DNA from: Cymodocea nodosa
Taxonomy: Eukaryota; Streptophyta; Magnoliopsida; Alismatales; Cymodoceaceae
Direction of reading: 5' to 3'
Assembly: GCA_036874045.1 (NCBI GenBank)
Contig: CM072336.1
Location: 18,285,001-18,349,000 of the forward strand
DNA length: 64,000 nt
This document shows, in pieces, positions 22,151 to 34,590 of this stretch. Both the position numbers and the translations under genes were made by a program. The number at the start of each line of letters is the position of its first letter. Position 1 is the first letter of the stretch. The notes below the pieces were generated by a model. The model searched no databases and was not told the origin of the DNA. It was given only the letters and a program-made list of their open reading frames with translations.

Positions 22151-22906
22151 TTTTAGTGGTGTAATTGTGTTGCATGTAGTGACGGAAATTTTTACTATTG
22201 ATAGATATTACTTTTACATTTCACCTTTTACCCATTTTCATGATCATATCAAAACAAAAATACTAAAAACAACTTATCTGTGTTTATAGTTAGTATTTGA
22301 GTGTTGTATTGTTTGTTTTGTATTGTGATTAATGTTATCATTGTCAGTGTTTTGAATGTTTCATGTTTGTTTAATTTAAAAAATAGAAAATAGTTTTACA
22401 GTTTACTAAAATTGAATCATTCCTGATACTTAAAAATTTTAATGGTTACTGTTTGAAATATCTGAATGTTAGTGTTGCTAAATGATAAATCTAATATTAA
22501 CTAGCATTAAAGAGCTTAATTGATGTTATTTACAATCTATGGAACCACCCAATGGTTGACCGAATTCCTCTATAAATAACAGTATTAAACTAGATAAATA
22601 GCTTCATTGAGTTAATTCAATTCCACAAGATTAGTTCGTTGAGTTAGCTATAACTCAACAGAGTGCTTACTGAATATATAAATTTCATTATTAAAAATGG
22701 AACAGTACACAATTCTTGCTCAATTCTCTGTGGGATCGACCTGTACTTACACACAAATACAATATACACTGTGCACTTGCAGTTAAAATACAAATTGGAA
22801 TTAATATCTAATTTGTGTGAAAGATTGTTTGTTGACTTCTAAAAAGGAATTACTGATAAGCATAAAGATAAATTAACTAAGTTACAAACAGAAGTTAACA
22901 AGACAA

Positions 22907-22999
22907 ACAAGTTTTCTAGCGTCGTTGCCAAGGAACTAAACAAGTTCTCTGGTGCTGCCTAAAAACCCAAACAAGTTTTCTAGCGTCGTTGCCAGGGAA
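22907..22999 (+). promoter_or_regulatory. Three tandem primer-like sites (X2)
   Basis: Sites begin at about 22907, 22940 and 22970. The first and third read CAAGTTTTCTAGCGTCGTTG with CCAAGGA or CCAGGGA following; the middle one is CAAGTTCTCTGGTGCTGCC. The Athila/Tat primer site TGGCGCCGTTGCCGGGGA pairs with tRNA-Asp, so each unit looks like a diverged primer site. Confidence 0.65.
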
Positions 23000-23081
23000 T
23001 TTGAGTAGTTAAGCAACTGTAAGTGCTGTTTCGTTTTAATAGCAAGAGGGGTATTGTGTGTTTTCTTCTATAATCGAGAAT

Positions 23082-26000
23082 ATGGCATATGCTTATGCTC
23101 AAAGATTTTTGAAACCTGTAGTTAGCATATGTGAATTCTACAGATTAGAATGTCACGACATCTCTGATTGTTTGAAACTGAGACAGTTGCAGATGGTTAG
23201 AGCACATGAACAATAGATGAATTATATTCAATATAATAGAGCTGAGCATGAGAATCCTATAGTTTACCCAACTGATGGTCAGCTTAGAAAGTGTAATATG
23301 TCGAGAGACAATGAAGTTTGGGATATGTATGACAGATTGGAGCGTAGTTTAGAACAAAACATGGACAAACTGGAACAATATATGTGTCAACAACAAGAAG
23401 TCAATCAATTAAACTATAAGGAAGAATATTCAGAACCTAAAATTGATATTATATACGAAACTGAAAAAACTATAATGAAAATCAATCAAAAATTGAATGT
23501 AATGAGATTAGATGATCAAGAAAGAAAACTAAAAGCATTAGACGAGTTTACAATGAAATTACAAGTTATACAACAGGACAATACAAATGAAAACTTTAAT
23601 GTTATAGATTTGCATAATTTGCAAGACATATAAACAACAGAGAATACCAATGCAATAGAATTTAAAGAATGTAATTTAAAATTAAAAATAGTTGAAGATC
23701 ATAATCACGAAAATGAAATACAAGAATATCAAGAAAGTAACAAAAATTTGAAAGATGTATGTATTACACTAAGATCTGGAACTGATATACCATCAAGAAT
23801 TCAAAAAGCAAGTAATATAAAGATGGGTAAGAACACAAATCAAAATGATAATGAAAATATAATATCTGAAAATATAGAAATCAATGAAGAAAAGTCTGAA
23901 TCAAAAAATGAGACTAAAAATGATCAAACAAATCAAATGAAAGAAAAAGAATCTTTTAAATCACAATCATTAGCACCTTATCCTGAAAGATTACAACAAA
24001 CATTTCCTGAAAAATAAGAAAAAATTAGAGAAATTTTTGAAAAAGTACAAGTTAGCATTCCTTTGTTAGAATTATTGTAGACAATGCCACCTTATGCTAA
24101 ATTTCTTAAGGATTGGTGTACTAAGAAAAGAGAGTGAAAAGTTTTAAGGAAAGTCTTTTTAGCTGAGCAAAGTAGTTCCCTATTTCTGCCACAAATTCCT
24201 AAAAAGTTATCTGATCTTGGAATCCTTGTTATATCATGCACCATAGAAAATACCATTCTAGAAAGAACCTTAATAGACCTAGGTGCAGGTATAAATGTTA
24301 TGCCAAGTGATATATCTGCATTCTTAGGATTAGAAGACTTAATCCCTACTAGGACTGTTATTCAATTAACAGATAGAAGTATAAGATACCCTAGAGGAAA
24401 AATAGAGGATGTCTTAATTAAAATCAAAAACTTCATATATCCTGATATTGTAATTTTGGATTCCTAACAAATTAAGCATAAAAATAGTGATACATCTTTA
24501 ATTTTGGGAAGACCATTTTTAGCAACATCAGGGGCTATTATAAATTGTAAAACTAGAATTATGAAGTTAGCATATGGTAATGAGGATACTCAATTAAACC
24601 TTTTCAAACCAAAAAAGTTTGAAGAGTTAGAAATGTCCTTACATACTATAGACTTTTTGGAGGATGAAGGAGATATGCTAGATGATGTGATTCAAGAAGA
24701 ATTAAATAGGCAACTTAATTCTGAGATTTTAGAAGAAAGTGAAAGCATAAATGTAGAAGGAGATCAAGAAAAATTAATGATATTCAATTAGGAGCTCTAG
24801 CTTCTGATGGGCAACAGTTAGAATTAAAACCTTTACCTCCTAAATTAACCTATATATTTTTGGAAGAAAAACGAACATGTCCAATCATTATTGCTTCAGA
24901 TTTAAAAGAGGATCAAATTGCTAAATTAAAAGATGTAGTAAAAACTTATAAAGAAGCAATAGGATGGACTATGACTGATATAAAAGGGTTAAGTGCAACT
25001 TTATGTTATCATCACATATATTTAGAAGAGAATGCTAAACTAGTTAGAATTCCTAAGAGGAGATTAAATCCAAACCTTAAAGAAGTAGTTAGGAAGGAAA
25101 TAGTGAAATGGTTAGATAATGACATAATTTATTCAATTTATGATAGCTCATGGGTTAGTCCAATCCATGTAGTTCCCAAGAAATCAGGATTAACAGTAAT
25201 TAGGAATGAAAGTCAAGACTTGATACCTACTAGAATTCAATCAGGCTGGAGAGTGTGTATAGACTATAGAAAGCTGAATGTTGTGACTAGGAAATATCAT
25301 TTTCTCTTACCTTTTACAGATCAAATGCTAGAGAAATTAACAGGGCAAGAATATTTTTGTTTCCTAGACGGGTATTTAGGATATAACCAAATTCCAGTAG
25401 CATTAGAGGATCAAGAGAAAACAACTTTCACCTGTCCTAATGGAACTTATGCTTTTAAGAGAATGTCATTCAGATTATGCAATGCACCAGCCACCTTTCA
25501 AAAGTCTATGTAGGGCATATTCATTAGAATGACTGAAGATTTTTTAGAAATATTTATGGATGATTTTACTGTTTATGGAACTTCATATGAAGTGTGTTTA
25601 AACAATTTAGACTAAGTTTTAAAACGATATGTGGAAAAAAAACTAGTTCTAAATTGGGAAAAATGTCACTTCATGGTTAATCAAGGAATTGTCTTGGGTC
25701 ATGTTTCAAATAAGGGGTTGAAAGTAGATAAAGCTAAAATAGAAGTAATTTCTAATCTACTAGATCCTAAATCAGTAAAAGATATTAGATCATTTCTAGG
25801 ACATGCTGGATTTTATAGAAGATTTATTAAAGATTTTAGCAAAATAGCTAGACCTTTAACTAATCTATTAAAAGATGTCCCATTCAACTTTGATAAAAAT
25901 TACAAAGAAGCATTTTTCAAGCTTAAAACTAGCTTAATTTCAACTCCTATAATACAAGCTCCTGATTAGAGCCATCCATTTAAATTAATGTGCGATGCAT

Positions 26001-27711
26001 CTGATTTTACTGTAGGAGCAGTGTTGGGACAGAAGATAGAAAAATCTCCTAGAGTGATTCATTATGCAAGCAAAACCTTAAATGATGCTCAAGTTAATTA
26101 CACAACTTCTGAAAAAGAGCTCTTAGCTATTGTGTTTGCCTTAGAAAAGTTTAGATCATATTTGATTGGAGCTAAAGTGATAGTGTACATGGATCATTCA
26201 TCTTTAAAACACCTAATAGCAAAGAAAGATACTAGACTTAGATTGATCTGATGGATATTATTATTACAAGAATTTGATCTAGAAATTAAAGATAAAAAGG
26301 GTTGTGAGAATGTAGTAGCAGATCATTTATCAAGATTACAAATAGAAAAATCAAATATTGAAATTAAGGATAATTTTCTTGATGAACAGTTAAAGACCAT
26401 CAACACAATGCCTTAGTATGCAGACATAGTAAATTACTTAGTTATTGGTTTAACACCTAAGGATTAGAATAGACAGGATAAGAAATTGTTCTTTCAAGAG
26501 TGAGATATTACTATTGGAAAGACCCATACTTATTTAAGAAATGTCTTGATCTGGTTTTAAGGTGTGTTCCAGAAACTGAATATCAAAGCATATTGTCTTT
26601 CTACCATGACCAAGCATGTGGAGGGCATTTTGGTTCATGGAAAACTGCTGCAAAAATTTTGCAATGTGGATTTTATTGGCCAACACTATTCAAAGATGCT
26701 CATAAATACTACTTAAGCTGTTTAAAGTGTCAACAAATAGGAAGAATATCAAAGAGGAATATGTTGCCTCTTAATCCTATTGTTGAGGTTGAAATATTTG
26801 ATGTGTGGAGAATAGATTTTATGGGTTCATTTCCTATGTCTAATCAATTTAATTATATATTGTTAGGGGTGGATTATGTATCTAAATGGATAGAAGCTAT
26901 TCCTACAAGAACTAATGACAACAAAATAGTAATACATTTTATAAGAACCAATATAATTGCCAGATTTGGAATACCTAAAGCTATTATCAATGATAGAGGA
27001 ACTCATTTCTGTAATAGAAGTTTTGAAGCCTTAATGAAGAAATATTGAGTAAACCACAAAATTGCAATATCATATCATCTGCAAACTAGTGGACAAGTAG
27101 AAAGTGCAAACAAACAAATTAAGTTAATCTTAGAAAAAGTAGTAAATTCTACTAGAACAGATTGGGCTAATAAATTGATAGATACACTTTGGGCTTATAG
27201 AACTACTTATAAGACAAGCTTATGTATGTCACCTTTTAGGCTAGTATATAGAAAAAGTTGTCATTTACTAGTTGAAATTGAACATAAAGCTTATTGGGCA
27301 TTAAAAACTCTGAACACTAATTTAAATCAAGTTGCTGAAAATAGGAAATTACAATTGATTGAATTAGAAGAATTTAGGAATGAAGCTTATTCGAAAACTA
27401 TAAGAGAAAAAGAGAAAATGAAGTTCTGGCATGATAAGAAAATTATTCCAAAAACCTTTGAAATAGGACAAGAAGTATATCTTTATATGACTAGACTCCA
27501 TAACCATCTAGGAAAATTAAGATCTACATGGGTAGGACCTTACATAGTTCGAAATATTTATCCCTATGGAGCTATTGAAATTGAAAACCCTAAAAATCAA
27601 AACATATTTAAAGTAAATGGACAAAGATTTAGACCTATTTTAAAGATACCAAAAAGTTCTTTTGGAATTGTAGAAGAAGTAAGAGTAGAGGACTACTCAA
27701 GCTTTACTTAG
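23082..27711 (+). pseudogene. ORF A: zinc knuckle-protease-RT-RNase H-integrase (X2)
   Basis: It starts ATG 23082 (MAYAYAQRFL), 80 bases past the primer sites. A zinc knuckle follows at once (about 23129-23170); here its second cysteine is tyrosine (CEFY). Next come a coiled-coil stretch, the TLRSG landmark (23766), protease with DLGAG (24276), and RT (24860-25620) with CNAPATFQ and FMDDF (25553). RNase H (25985-26260) and integrase follow, with HHCC (26590-26745), [13 protein letters not shown] and the glutamate in ESANKQ. A GPY-like C-terminus ends it near 27585. The wording is Athila/Tat-like. At least ten stops, for example at 23217, 24016, 25511, 25966 and 26249, make it inactive. There is no capsid domain upstream. 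Confidence 0.88.
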
Positions 27712-28002
27712 TAAGAAAGTTCTAAGTATATAACTTAAAAAAAAAAACTTATTTAAAACATAGTCACGGTTCAACCAGAAGAAATTGTCAGTTTTACCGA
27801 AACATGTTTTAAAAAGAAAAAAATTGTCACAGTTCAATCGGAAGAAATTGTCGATTTTACCGATACATGTTTTAGAAAGAAAAAAAATTGAAACATGTTT
27901 TAGAAAGAAAAAAAATTGTTGCGGTTCAACCGATAGGATCCATCAGTCTCATTGAAACGCAAAAACATAAAATATATATTATATTTAGTTAAGTGTCGGT
28001 GT
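27712..28002. repeat. CGGTT-palindrome cluster, left part (X2)
   Basis: Three repeats combine a C(A/G)GTTCAACC or CGGTTCAATCGG half with a TTTTACCGA half, separated by GAAGAAATTGTC-like spacers. The cluster continues after the Sirevirus at 36106. The last five bases (27998-28002, GGTGT) are the Sirevirus target duplication. Confidence 0.75.
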
Positions 28003-29637
28003 TGAAAGGACCTCTAGATTTTGATAATGCAAAAATCAATGTAAGGTTTTGAATTGTATTTATCAGGTTTAGTCAGTACAGCAAAAAGATCAGAAGGTAG
28101 ACAAATCGAAGCAGCAAACAAGTTGCAGTAAATCTCAGAATGTGTTGCTACAGAAAATCGGATAGTTAAGAAAGGATTGAATGATTGGAAAGTTAAGGAG
28201 TTAACTATCGAGAAGCTTAAAGGACTTTTCAAAGAGTTACAGGTATAACTATCCGAAAGTTAAGTCATTCAATTAATCACGTGTAGAAATACAGAACAAA
28301 AGCTTAAAGGACGTTTCGAAAAGTTAGATAACTATCTGAGTTTTCTTTACGGAGAGTTAGATAACTATTTGAGTTTTTTTCGAAGAGTTACAGGTATAAC
28401 CTTCCGGAACTTAAGTCATCTTATTACGCACGTGTATAATGGAGAAGCCGACAATCAAAAGCTTAAAAGGAAAAATCAGAGAGTTAAAAAGATAACTATC
28501 CGAACATTCAAGAGAGTTTCGGTGAATTACAGTTTAACTATCCGAAACTTAAGTCATTGAATTTCTCACGTGCAGAATTCCAGAGAGAAACTCATATAAG
28601 TTTTCGGAGAGTTAGAAAGATAACTATCCGAACATTCAAGAGAGTTTCGGTGAATTACAGTTTAACTATCCGAAACTTAAGTCATTGAATTTCTCACGTG
28701 CAGAATTCCAGAGAGAAACTCATATAAGTTTTCGGAGAGTTAGAAAGATAACTATCCGAAATCCTGGAGCGTTTCGGTGAGTTATAGGGATAACCATCCG
28801 AAACTTAAGTCAGTCTTTTATGCACGTGCTAAATTAAAGCAATCTCAAAGTAAACGGAGGGTTACTGTAGCCAACTATCCGACAGTTAAATAACTGTTCG
28901 ATAAGTTACAGTTATAAGTATCTGATTAAACGACAACTCGTAGTATATATTTTGGAATCCTACATGGTAGAAAGGTTTAAGTGATCTTTCGGTGAGTTAC
29001 AGATATTCTTCGGAGAGTTATGTAGCTAACTATCCGAAAGGTTAAGAAAATCGGAAGAACATCTTGAAATAACTTTCTGAACGGTAACTTACTGTATTTG
29101 GGACTGAAGTCTAATCAAGTACAGTAGAATACATCCGTTGGAAGAAAATATGATCGTTACACATATTTGGTATTTATACAAGATATAGATAACGGATTTA
29201 GATAGCTTTTGCTCATACACATACTTACACCAAGCTCAATAGAAGAAAAGCTTTAGAGATCAAATCATCTTCAACGTTTATAGACTAAATTTCAGAAGCT
29301 CATCACGCACTCAACTCTATTTCTCACAAGCTAGTGTTTACTAAAGTACACGGATCAAAACTTCAGAGAAAGGATTGATTGAAGCTTCGACAAGGAAGCT
29401 CAAGTGAATAGTTGGTTGGTTCTTGCTTAGACCTTAAAGCAAGTGATTGCAAGAGTTTAGTGAAGCCCAAGTACCCCTTGGGGGTGGACTAGCCATTAGT
29501 GGTGAACCACCTAAAAATCTCTATGTGATTTCTTATATTATGTGCTTGCTATCTCTTTACATTAAACTAATTCTAAAAGGTTAAGAAACGAATTATTACC
29601 ATTCACCCCCCCTTTAGTAAGCCTTAAGGTCCTAACA
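28003..29637 (+). repeat. 5' LTR of the Sirevirus
   Basis: It starts TGAAAGGACC and ends GGTCCTAACA, an imperfect terminal inverted repeat. It is 1635 bp, longer than the 3' LTR because a 128-bp segment around 28494-28749 is tandemly duplicated. It is packed with units of the form GAGTTA ... TAACTATCCGAA, CTTAAGTCA, CACGTG. A TATA-like TATTTATAC lies near 29171. Confidence 0.93.
29171..29180 (+). promoter_or_regulatory. TATA box of the Sirevirus 5' LTR
   Basis: TATTTATACA; the 3' LTR has ATTTATATAAG at the same place (about 35632). It is the likely core promoter. Confidence 0.5.
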
Positions 29638-29639
29638 AT

Positions 29640-29651
29640 TGGTATCAGAGC
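29640..29651 (+). promoter_or_regulatory. Primer-binding site, tRNA-iMet
   Basis: TGGTATCAGAGC two bases past the LTR end, the standard plant Copia primer site. Confidence 0.92.
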
Positions 29652-29689
29652 AAGGTTGATCTCGTTAATAGATTTAACTATTTGAGATC

Positions 29690-32600
29690 ATGGCTTTTCA
29701 CACTGTAGAGTGTCAGAATATCCATTAACCTCCCCTCTTTGATGGTAGCAATTATAGCTACTTGAAAAATAGGATGGAGTGCTTTCTCAGAAGTACAGAT
29801 GTGAAACTTTGGAGAATGGTTGTACATGGTACACCAACTCCAATCAGTCATGAAAGTAACTAGACTGAGGAGGATGAAAGAATTATCTAGATGGATGCTC
29901 GTGGGCTTAATTCCATTTACTGTGCACTAACTAGTGAATAGTATAATAAAATATCTGCTTGTAAATTCTCCCATGAAGCTTGGAAGATCCTTCAAATTAC
30001 ATATGAAGGAACCAGCCAAGTTAAAGATACTAAAATCAGCATTTTGTTAAGAAAATATGAATTATTCAAAATGCTTGAAAAAGAAAGTATCACTGAAATG
30101 TTTTCTAGATTCACAGAAATTGTGAATGAACTAAGAGGCCTTGGGAGGAGTTTTTCTAATCGTGAACAGGTACAAAAGATCCTAAGGAGCCTGATAGTCG
30201 AATGGAAGCAGAAGTCTACTTCCATACAAGATTCAAAGGATTTGAATAACTATTCAGTTGAAGATCTGTTGGGAAACCTTCTAGCCCATGAAGTCCAAAT
30301 GAAGGAATGGAAAGAAGAAGGAGTCACTAAAAGAAAAGCAGAGAAAAAGAAAGAACTAGCTTTTTCCTTAGTAGAAGATCAACTAAGCTCGAATGAGGAT
30401 GAAGTATTACTACTGGCCAGGAACTTCATAAGGATGATGAGACAAGGAAGCAAAGCCAGCTTCTCAAAATCAAAAGTCCCTACATACTACAAGTGCAAGA
30501 AATTGGGACACATTCAACTTTACTGTCCTTTTCAACAAGAGGAGGACAAACAGAGGTGGAAAAGGAAGAATAAGAAGAAAATGGCCTTGAAAGCCACTTG
30601 GGATGATAGCAGTTCATCCAACAGCTCATCAGACTCAAATGAGGAGGCATCTGCAAACGTGTGCTTTGCTGCACAAGAGGTATGCTCTACATCTCCCTAT
30701 TGCTTAGAAAAAGAAAATGATGATGTAAATATAGATAGTCTTCTCTATACAGTAGATAACTTATATGTAAAATGTAAGAAGTACAAGAAAGAGTTAAAGA
30801 GTTTAAATTCCTATCTAGAAGATGTTTTTATTGAACTAGAAAAAGCCCTAGTTGATAATAGGGAATTAAAAACTAAAATGGATAGCTATAGTTGTAAAAA
30901 TTTTGATCTGAAAGAAGAAAATAAAAATCTGTTATCTGAAGTTACTGATTTAAAGAAAACTATATGTAAATTTACTAAGGGTGAAAATAGTTTAAACAAA
31001 ATCATAGGATCTCAAAGAATAGGGAGAAGTAAATTTGGCCTAGGGTATGGTGTACCACAGGAAACCCCTTACTATGGTGGAAAAATTAGATCTTACAAAG
31101 ATGGCACAACTGTGTTTGTCATTAAGAAGAGATCTATGTCTATATGGCTACCAAAAAGCAACAGGTTTAGTATATAGAGGACTAACAATGATGAACCCAA
31201 GAAGATATGGGTACCAAAAATCTTAATTTCAACATAACTTGCAGGACTGCATGGACAAGAAAGCTCAAACGTCTAAGTGGATCATTAGTAGTGGTTGCTC
31301 AAAGCATATGACAGGTAAGAAAAGACTTCTTGAATCTGTTAAATCAATAAATTCAGGATCTGTTAAGTCTGGTAACAATGAAAAATGTAGAATTACTGCC
31401 ATAGGAAATGTCGCATCTGAAAATGGAAAAATAGAAAATGTCTTACATGTAAATGGTTAAAACAGAATCTGCTAAGTGTAGGTCAATTATGTGACAAAGG
31501 TTACAATATACTTTTTATTGCAGAAAACTGTTTTATATTACAACAAGATACACATGAAATCAAATTTACTGGATATAGAAATAATTCAATTTATACTTTG
31601 AAATTTCCATGTGATATTATATCTAGTGACGCATGTTTAGTTGCTTCTAATGAAGATGAATGGTTATGGCATAAGAGATTAAATCATGAAAACATGAGAC
31701 TTATAAGAAAATTGACCAAACATGATCTTGTTAGAGGTGTGACTAAGCTCAAATTCAAGAGAGATAAATTGTGTAGTGACTATACAATTGGAAAACAAAA
31801 GAAATCAGCACACAAGAGTATTGAAGACATTGCCACACGTCAACCATTGGATCTATTACATATGGACCTATTTGGTCCTACACAGACAGCCAGTTTAGGA
31901 GGAAGAAAATATACCTTAGTGGTAGTTGATGATTATACAAGATTCACTTGGGTTATTTTCTTAACACATAAGAATGAGGCATGTGATGAATTCAAACATC
32001 TCTGTATTAGAATTCAAAATGAAAAAGAATCAACCGTGAAGAAGATTAGAAGTGATCATAGAGGTGAATTTGAAGAATTATGCAATTCTTTTGGCATACT
32101 ACATGAATTCTCATGTCTAGGAACTCTTGCTCAAAATGGAGTTGTAGAGAGGAAGAATAGATCAATACAAGAAATGGCAAGGACAATTCTTAATGCATCT
32201 GATCTACCAAAGTCTCTATAGGCTGAAGCTGTAAATGTTGCATGTTATTCTATAAACAAAACTCACCTTAGACATATCCTACATAAGACACCTTTTGAAC
32301 TATGGTATGGTAAAATACCAAATGCTGGATATTTTAAGGTCTTTGGATCAATATGTTTTATGCTTAACACTAAGGATCAAAAAGACAAATTTGATGCAAA
32401 GTCTGATCCTGCTCTACTTGTTGGATACTCTTCAAGAAGCAAGACCTACAAGGTCTATTTTGAACATGAAAGAAGAGTAGAAGAGTCAATAAATGTATTC
32501 TTTGATGAAGATACCGTAGGAAAATTGAATAGGCTAAAAATAGACAATGAAAGTGAAAGTGAATTAATAAATCAGAAAATTCCTCAGAAAAAGGATAGTT

Positions 32601-34249
32601 CAACACTGTCTACACCTACTGAGACAGAAAAAGCATGGAAGACAAAGTCTAAACATCCCATTGGACAAATTATTGGGAATATAAATCAAGGTGTTCAAAC
32701 AAGAAGCAAAATTCAAAATATTTGTAATTATTGTGCTTTTGTGTCTGAACTTGAACCTTCAATAGTTCAAGATGCTTGCAATGATGAATATTGGATCATG
32801 GCCATGCAAGAGGAACTAAATCAGTTCAAGAAAAATGAAGTCTGAAACTTGATTGAAAGGCCATTGAAAAATCAATTATTGGTACTAAATGGGTGTTTAA
32901 GAACAAACTTGATAATAATGGTAGTATTATCAAAAATAAAGCTAGACTTGTTGCTTAGGGATACAACCAACAAGAAGGAATCAACTATGAAGAAACTTTT
33001 GCACCTGTTGCAAGACTTGAAGCAATTAGAATGTTACTTGCCTTTGCAAGTAGTATGAAAATCAAGCTTTATCATATGGATGTTAAAAGTGCATTTCTTA
33101 ATGGCATTCTGCAAGAAGAAGTATATGTAGAATAGCCACCTGGTTTTGAAGATGAAGAAAAACCAAACCATGTATACAAACTGAATAAAGCTCTCTATGG
33201 TTTGAAGCAAGCACCACATGCATGGTATGATAAACTAAAGAGTTTCCTTCTTGAGAATCAGTTTAACATAGGAACTGCAGACAACACCTTATTCATCAAA
33301 TCTGTAAGTTCTCATATGTTGATTATTCAAATCTACATGGATGATATCATTTTTGGTGCCACACATGAGAAACTATGTCATGATTTTCAAATCTTAATGA
33401 AGAATGAATTTGAGATGAGTCTTATGGGAGAATTAAAATTCTTTCTAGGATTACAAATTCATCAACTTCAGCATGACATTTTCCTGAATGAAGAAAAATT
33501 TTGCAAAGAGATTCTCTTAAAATTTGGTATGGATAAATCCAAAGTAGCAGGTACTCCCATGAACTCATGCAAAACTTGATAAGGACATTTTTGGCATTCC
33601 AGTAGATCAAAAGAAATACAAAGGCATGATTGGATCACTTCTGTATCTAATAGCCAGTAGACCAGATATAATGTTTAGTATTTGTGCTTGTGCAAGATAT
33701 CAAGCCTCTCCAAAAGCATCACACTTAAAAGCAATTAAACGTATATTTAAATATCTACAGGGTACCAAAGACTTTGGCTTATTTTATTCTTCACAGAATC
33801 AATTGATATTAGCAGGATATAGTGATGCAGATTATGCAAGATGCAAATCAGATCGAAAAAGCACCAGTGAGACATGTCAGTTGCTTGGTCATTCACTTGT
33901 TTCTTGGTTTAGCAGGAAACAAAACTCTATAGCTCTATCCACCACTAAAGCTGAATATATGGCAACAGGCTTATGTTGTGCATAGATCTTATGGATGCAA
34001 CAAACTCTGGCAGATTATAAGCTAAATTTTCAAAATACCATTATTTATTGTGATAGCAGCAATGCCATCAATCTCTCCAAAAATACAGTTCTACACTCTA
34101 GAGCAAAACATATCGAGATTAGGCACCACTTTGTAAGAGACCATGTTAAAAAATGTCATATTTCCTTAGAATATGTCTCTACTAAAGAACAACTTGTAGA
34201 TATCTTCACCAAACCATTATCTGAAACTACATTTAATCATATTAGATGA
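29690..34249 (+). pseudogene. Sirevirus gag-pol polyprotein, broken
   Basis: ATG 29690 begins gag (MAFHTVECQN). The capsid region runs to about 30350. The zinc knuckle at 30490-30531 reads YYKCKKLGHIQLYC, its first cysteine changed to tyrosine. A coiled coil (30720-31000) follows, typical of Sirevirus gag. The protease active site near 31278 reads SSG instead of DSG. Integrase (31660-32220) has the HHCC region and HMDLFGP. The QTRS...NYCAF...ELEPS landmark is at 32690-32760. RT (33050-33580) keeps YMDD at 33333, and RNase H runs 33780-34200. Stops at 29726, 29861, 32219, 32843 and elsewhere, plus frameshifts near 31460, 32850 and 33580, disable it. No envelope-like ORF follows. Confidence 0.9.
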
Positions 34250-34423
34250 AATTTAGGGATTTGTTCCTTATATGATTTATAATTTCATATCTCTACTCTC
34301 CAAGCTCATAACTAGGTGCTGGTTCTACTAACATCTCTGTTTTACAGCAACCTAGACATTTTGATACTCAACTATAATTGCTCCACCAACTTAGTATCTG
34401 ACTTCTCACTTCTTTTTGACAAA

Positions 34424-34590
34424 TTTGCAAAAAAGGGGGAGAAATATCATATTTTGGTAAGCAAAGCTATAGTAAAGTAGGGGGAGAAATATCTCTATAT
34501 TCCTCATGTGTTTTTCTTGTATAGATATATAGGGAGAGAAATATATGTAATACATTATAAGGTTTTTGCAATTATCAAAAAGGGGGAGAT
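34424..34590 (+). promoter_or_regulatory. Multiple polypurine tracts of the Sirevirus
   Basis: AAAAAAGGGGGAGA near 34428-34441, AGTAGGGGGAGAA near 34476-34488 and AAAAAGGGGGAGA at 34577-34589, the last touching the 3' LTR. Repetition of the tract is a Sirevirus trait. Confidence 0.85.

Larger units (their letters stand above)
21089..22900 (+). repeat. 5' LTR of X2
   Basis: It matches the full LTR at 57218-59212 but lacks about the first 200 bases. The end is set at AGAAGTTAACA, pairing with the LTR start TGTTTAGAATG seen at 44157. The LTR holds CGGATAGTTA and CACGTG motifs (21200-21450), a GTTGAGTTA inverted repeat near 21550 and a TATA box at 21754. A GC-richer segment lies at 21600-22150, and a conserved GGGATCGACC region follows near 22730. 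Confidence 0.75.

Noticed and set aside
29690..34249. Stop-codon readthrough or a variant genetic code to explain many TAG stops
   Set aside because: Stops are not at shared positions between copies, and frameshifts and catalytic losses accompany them. Decay explains them better.
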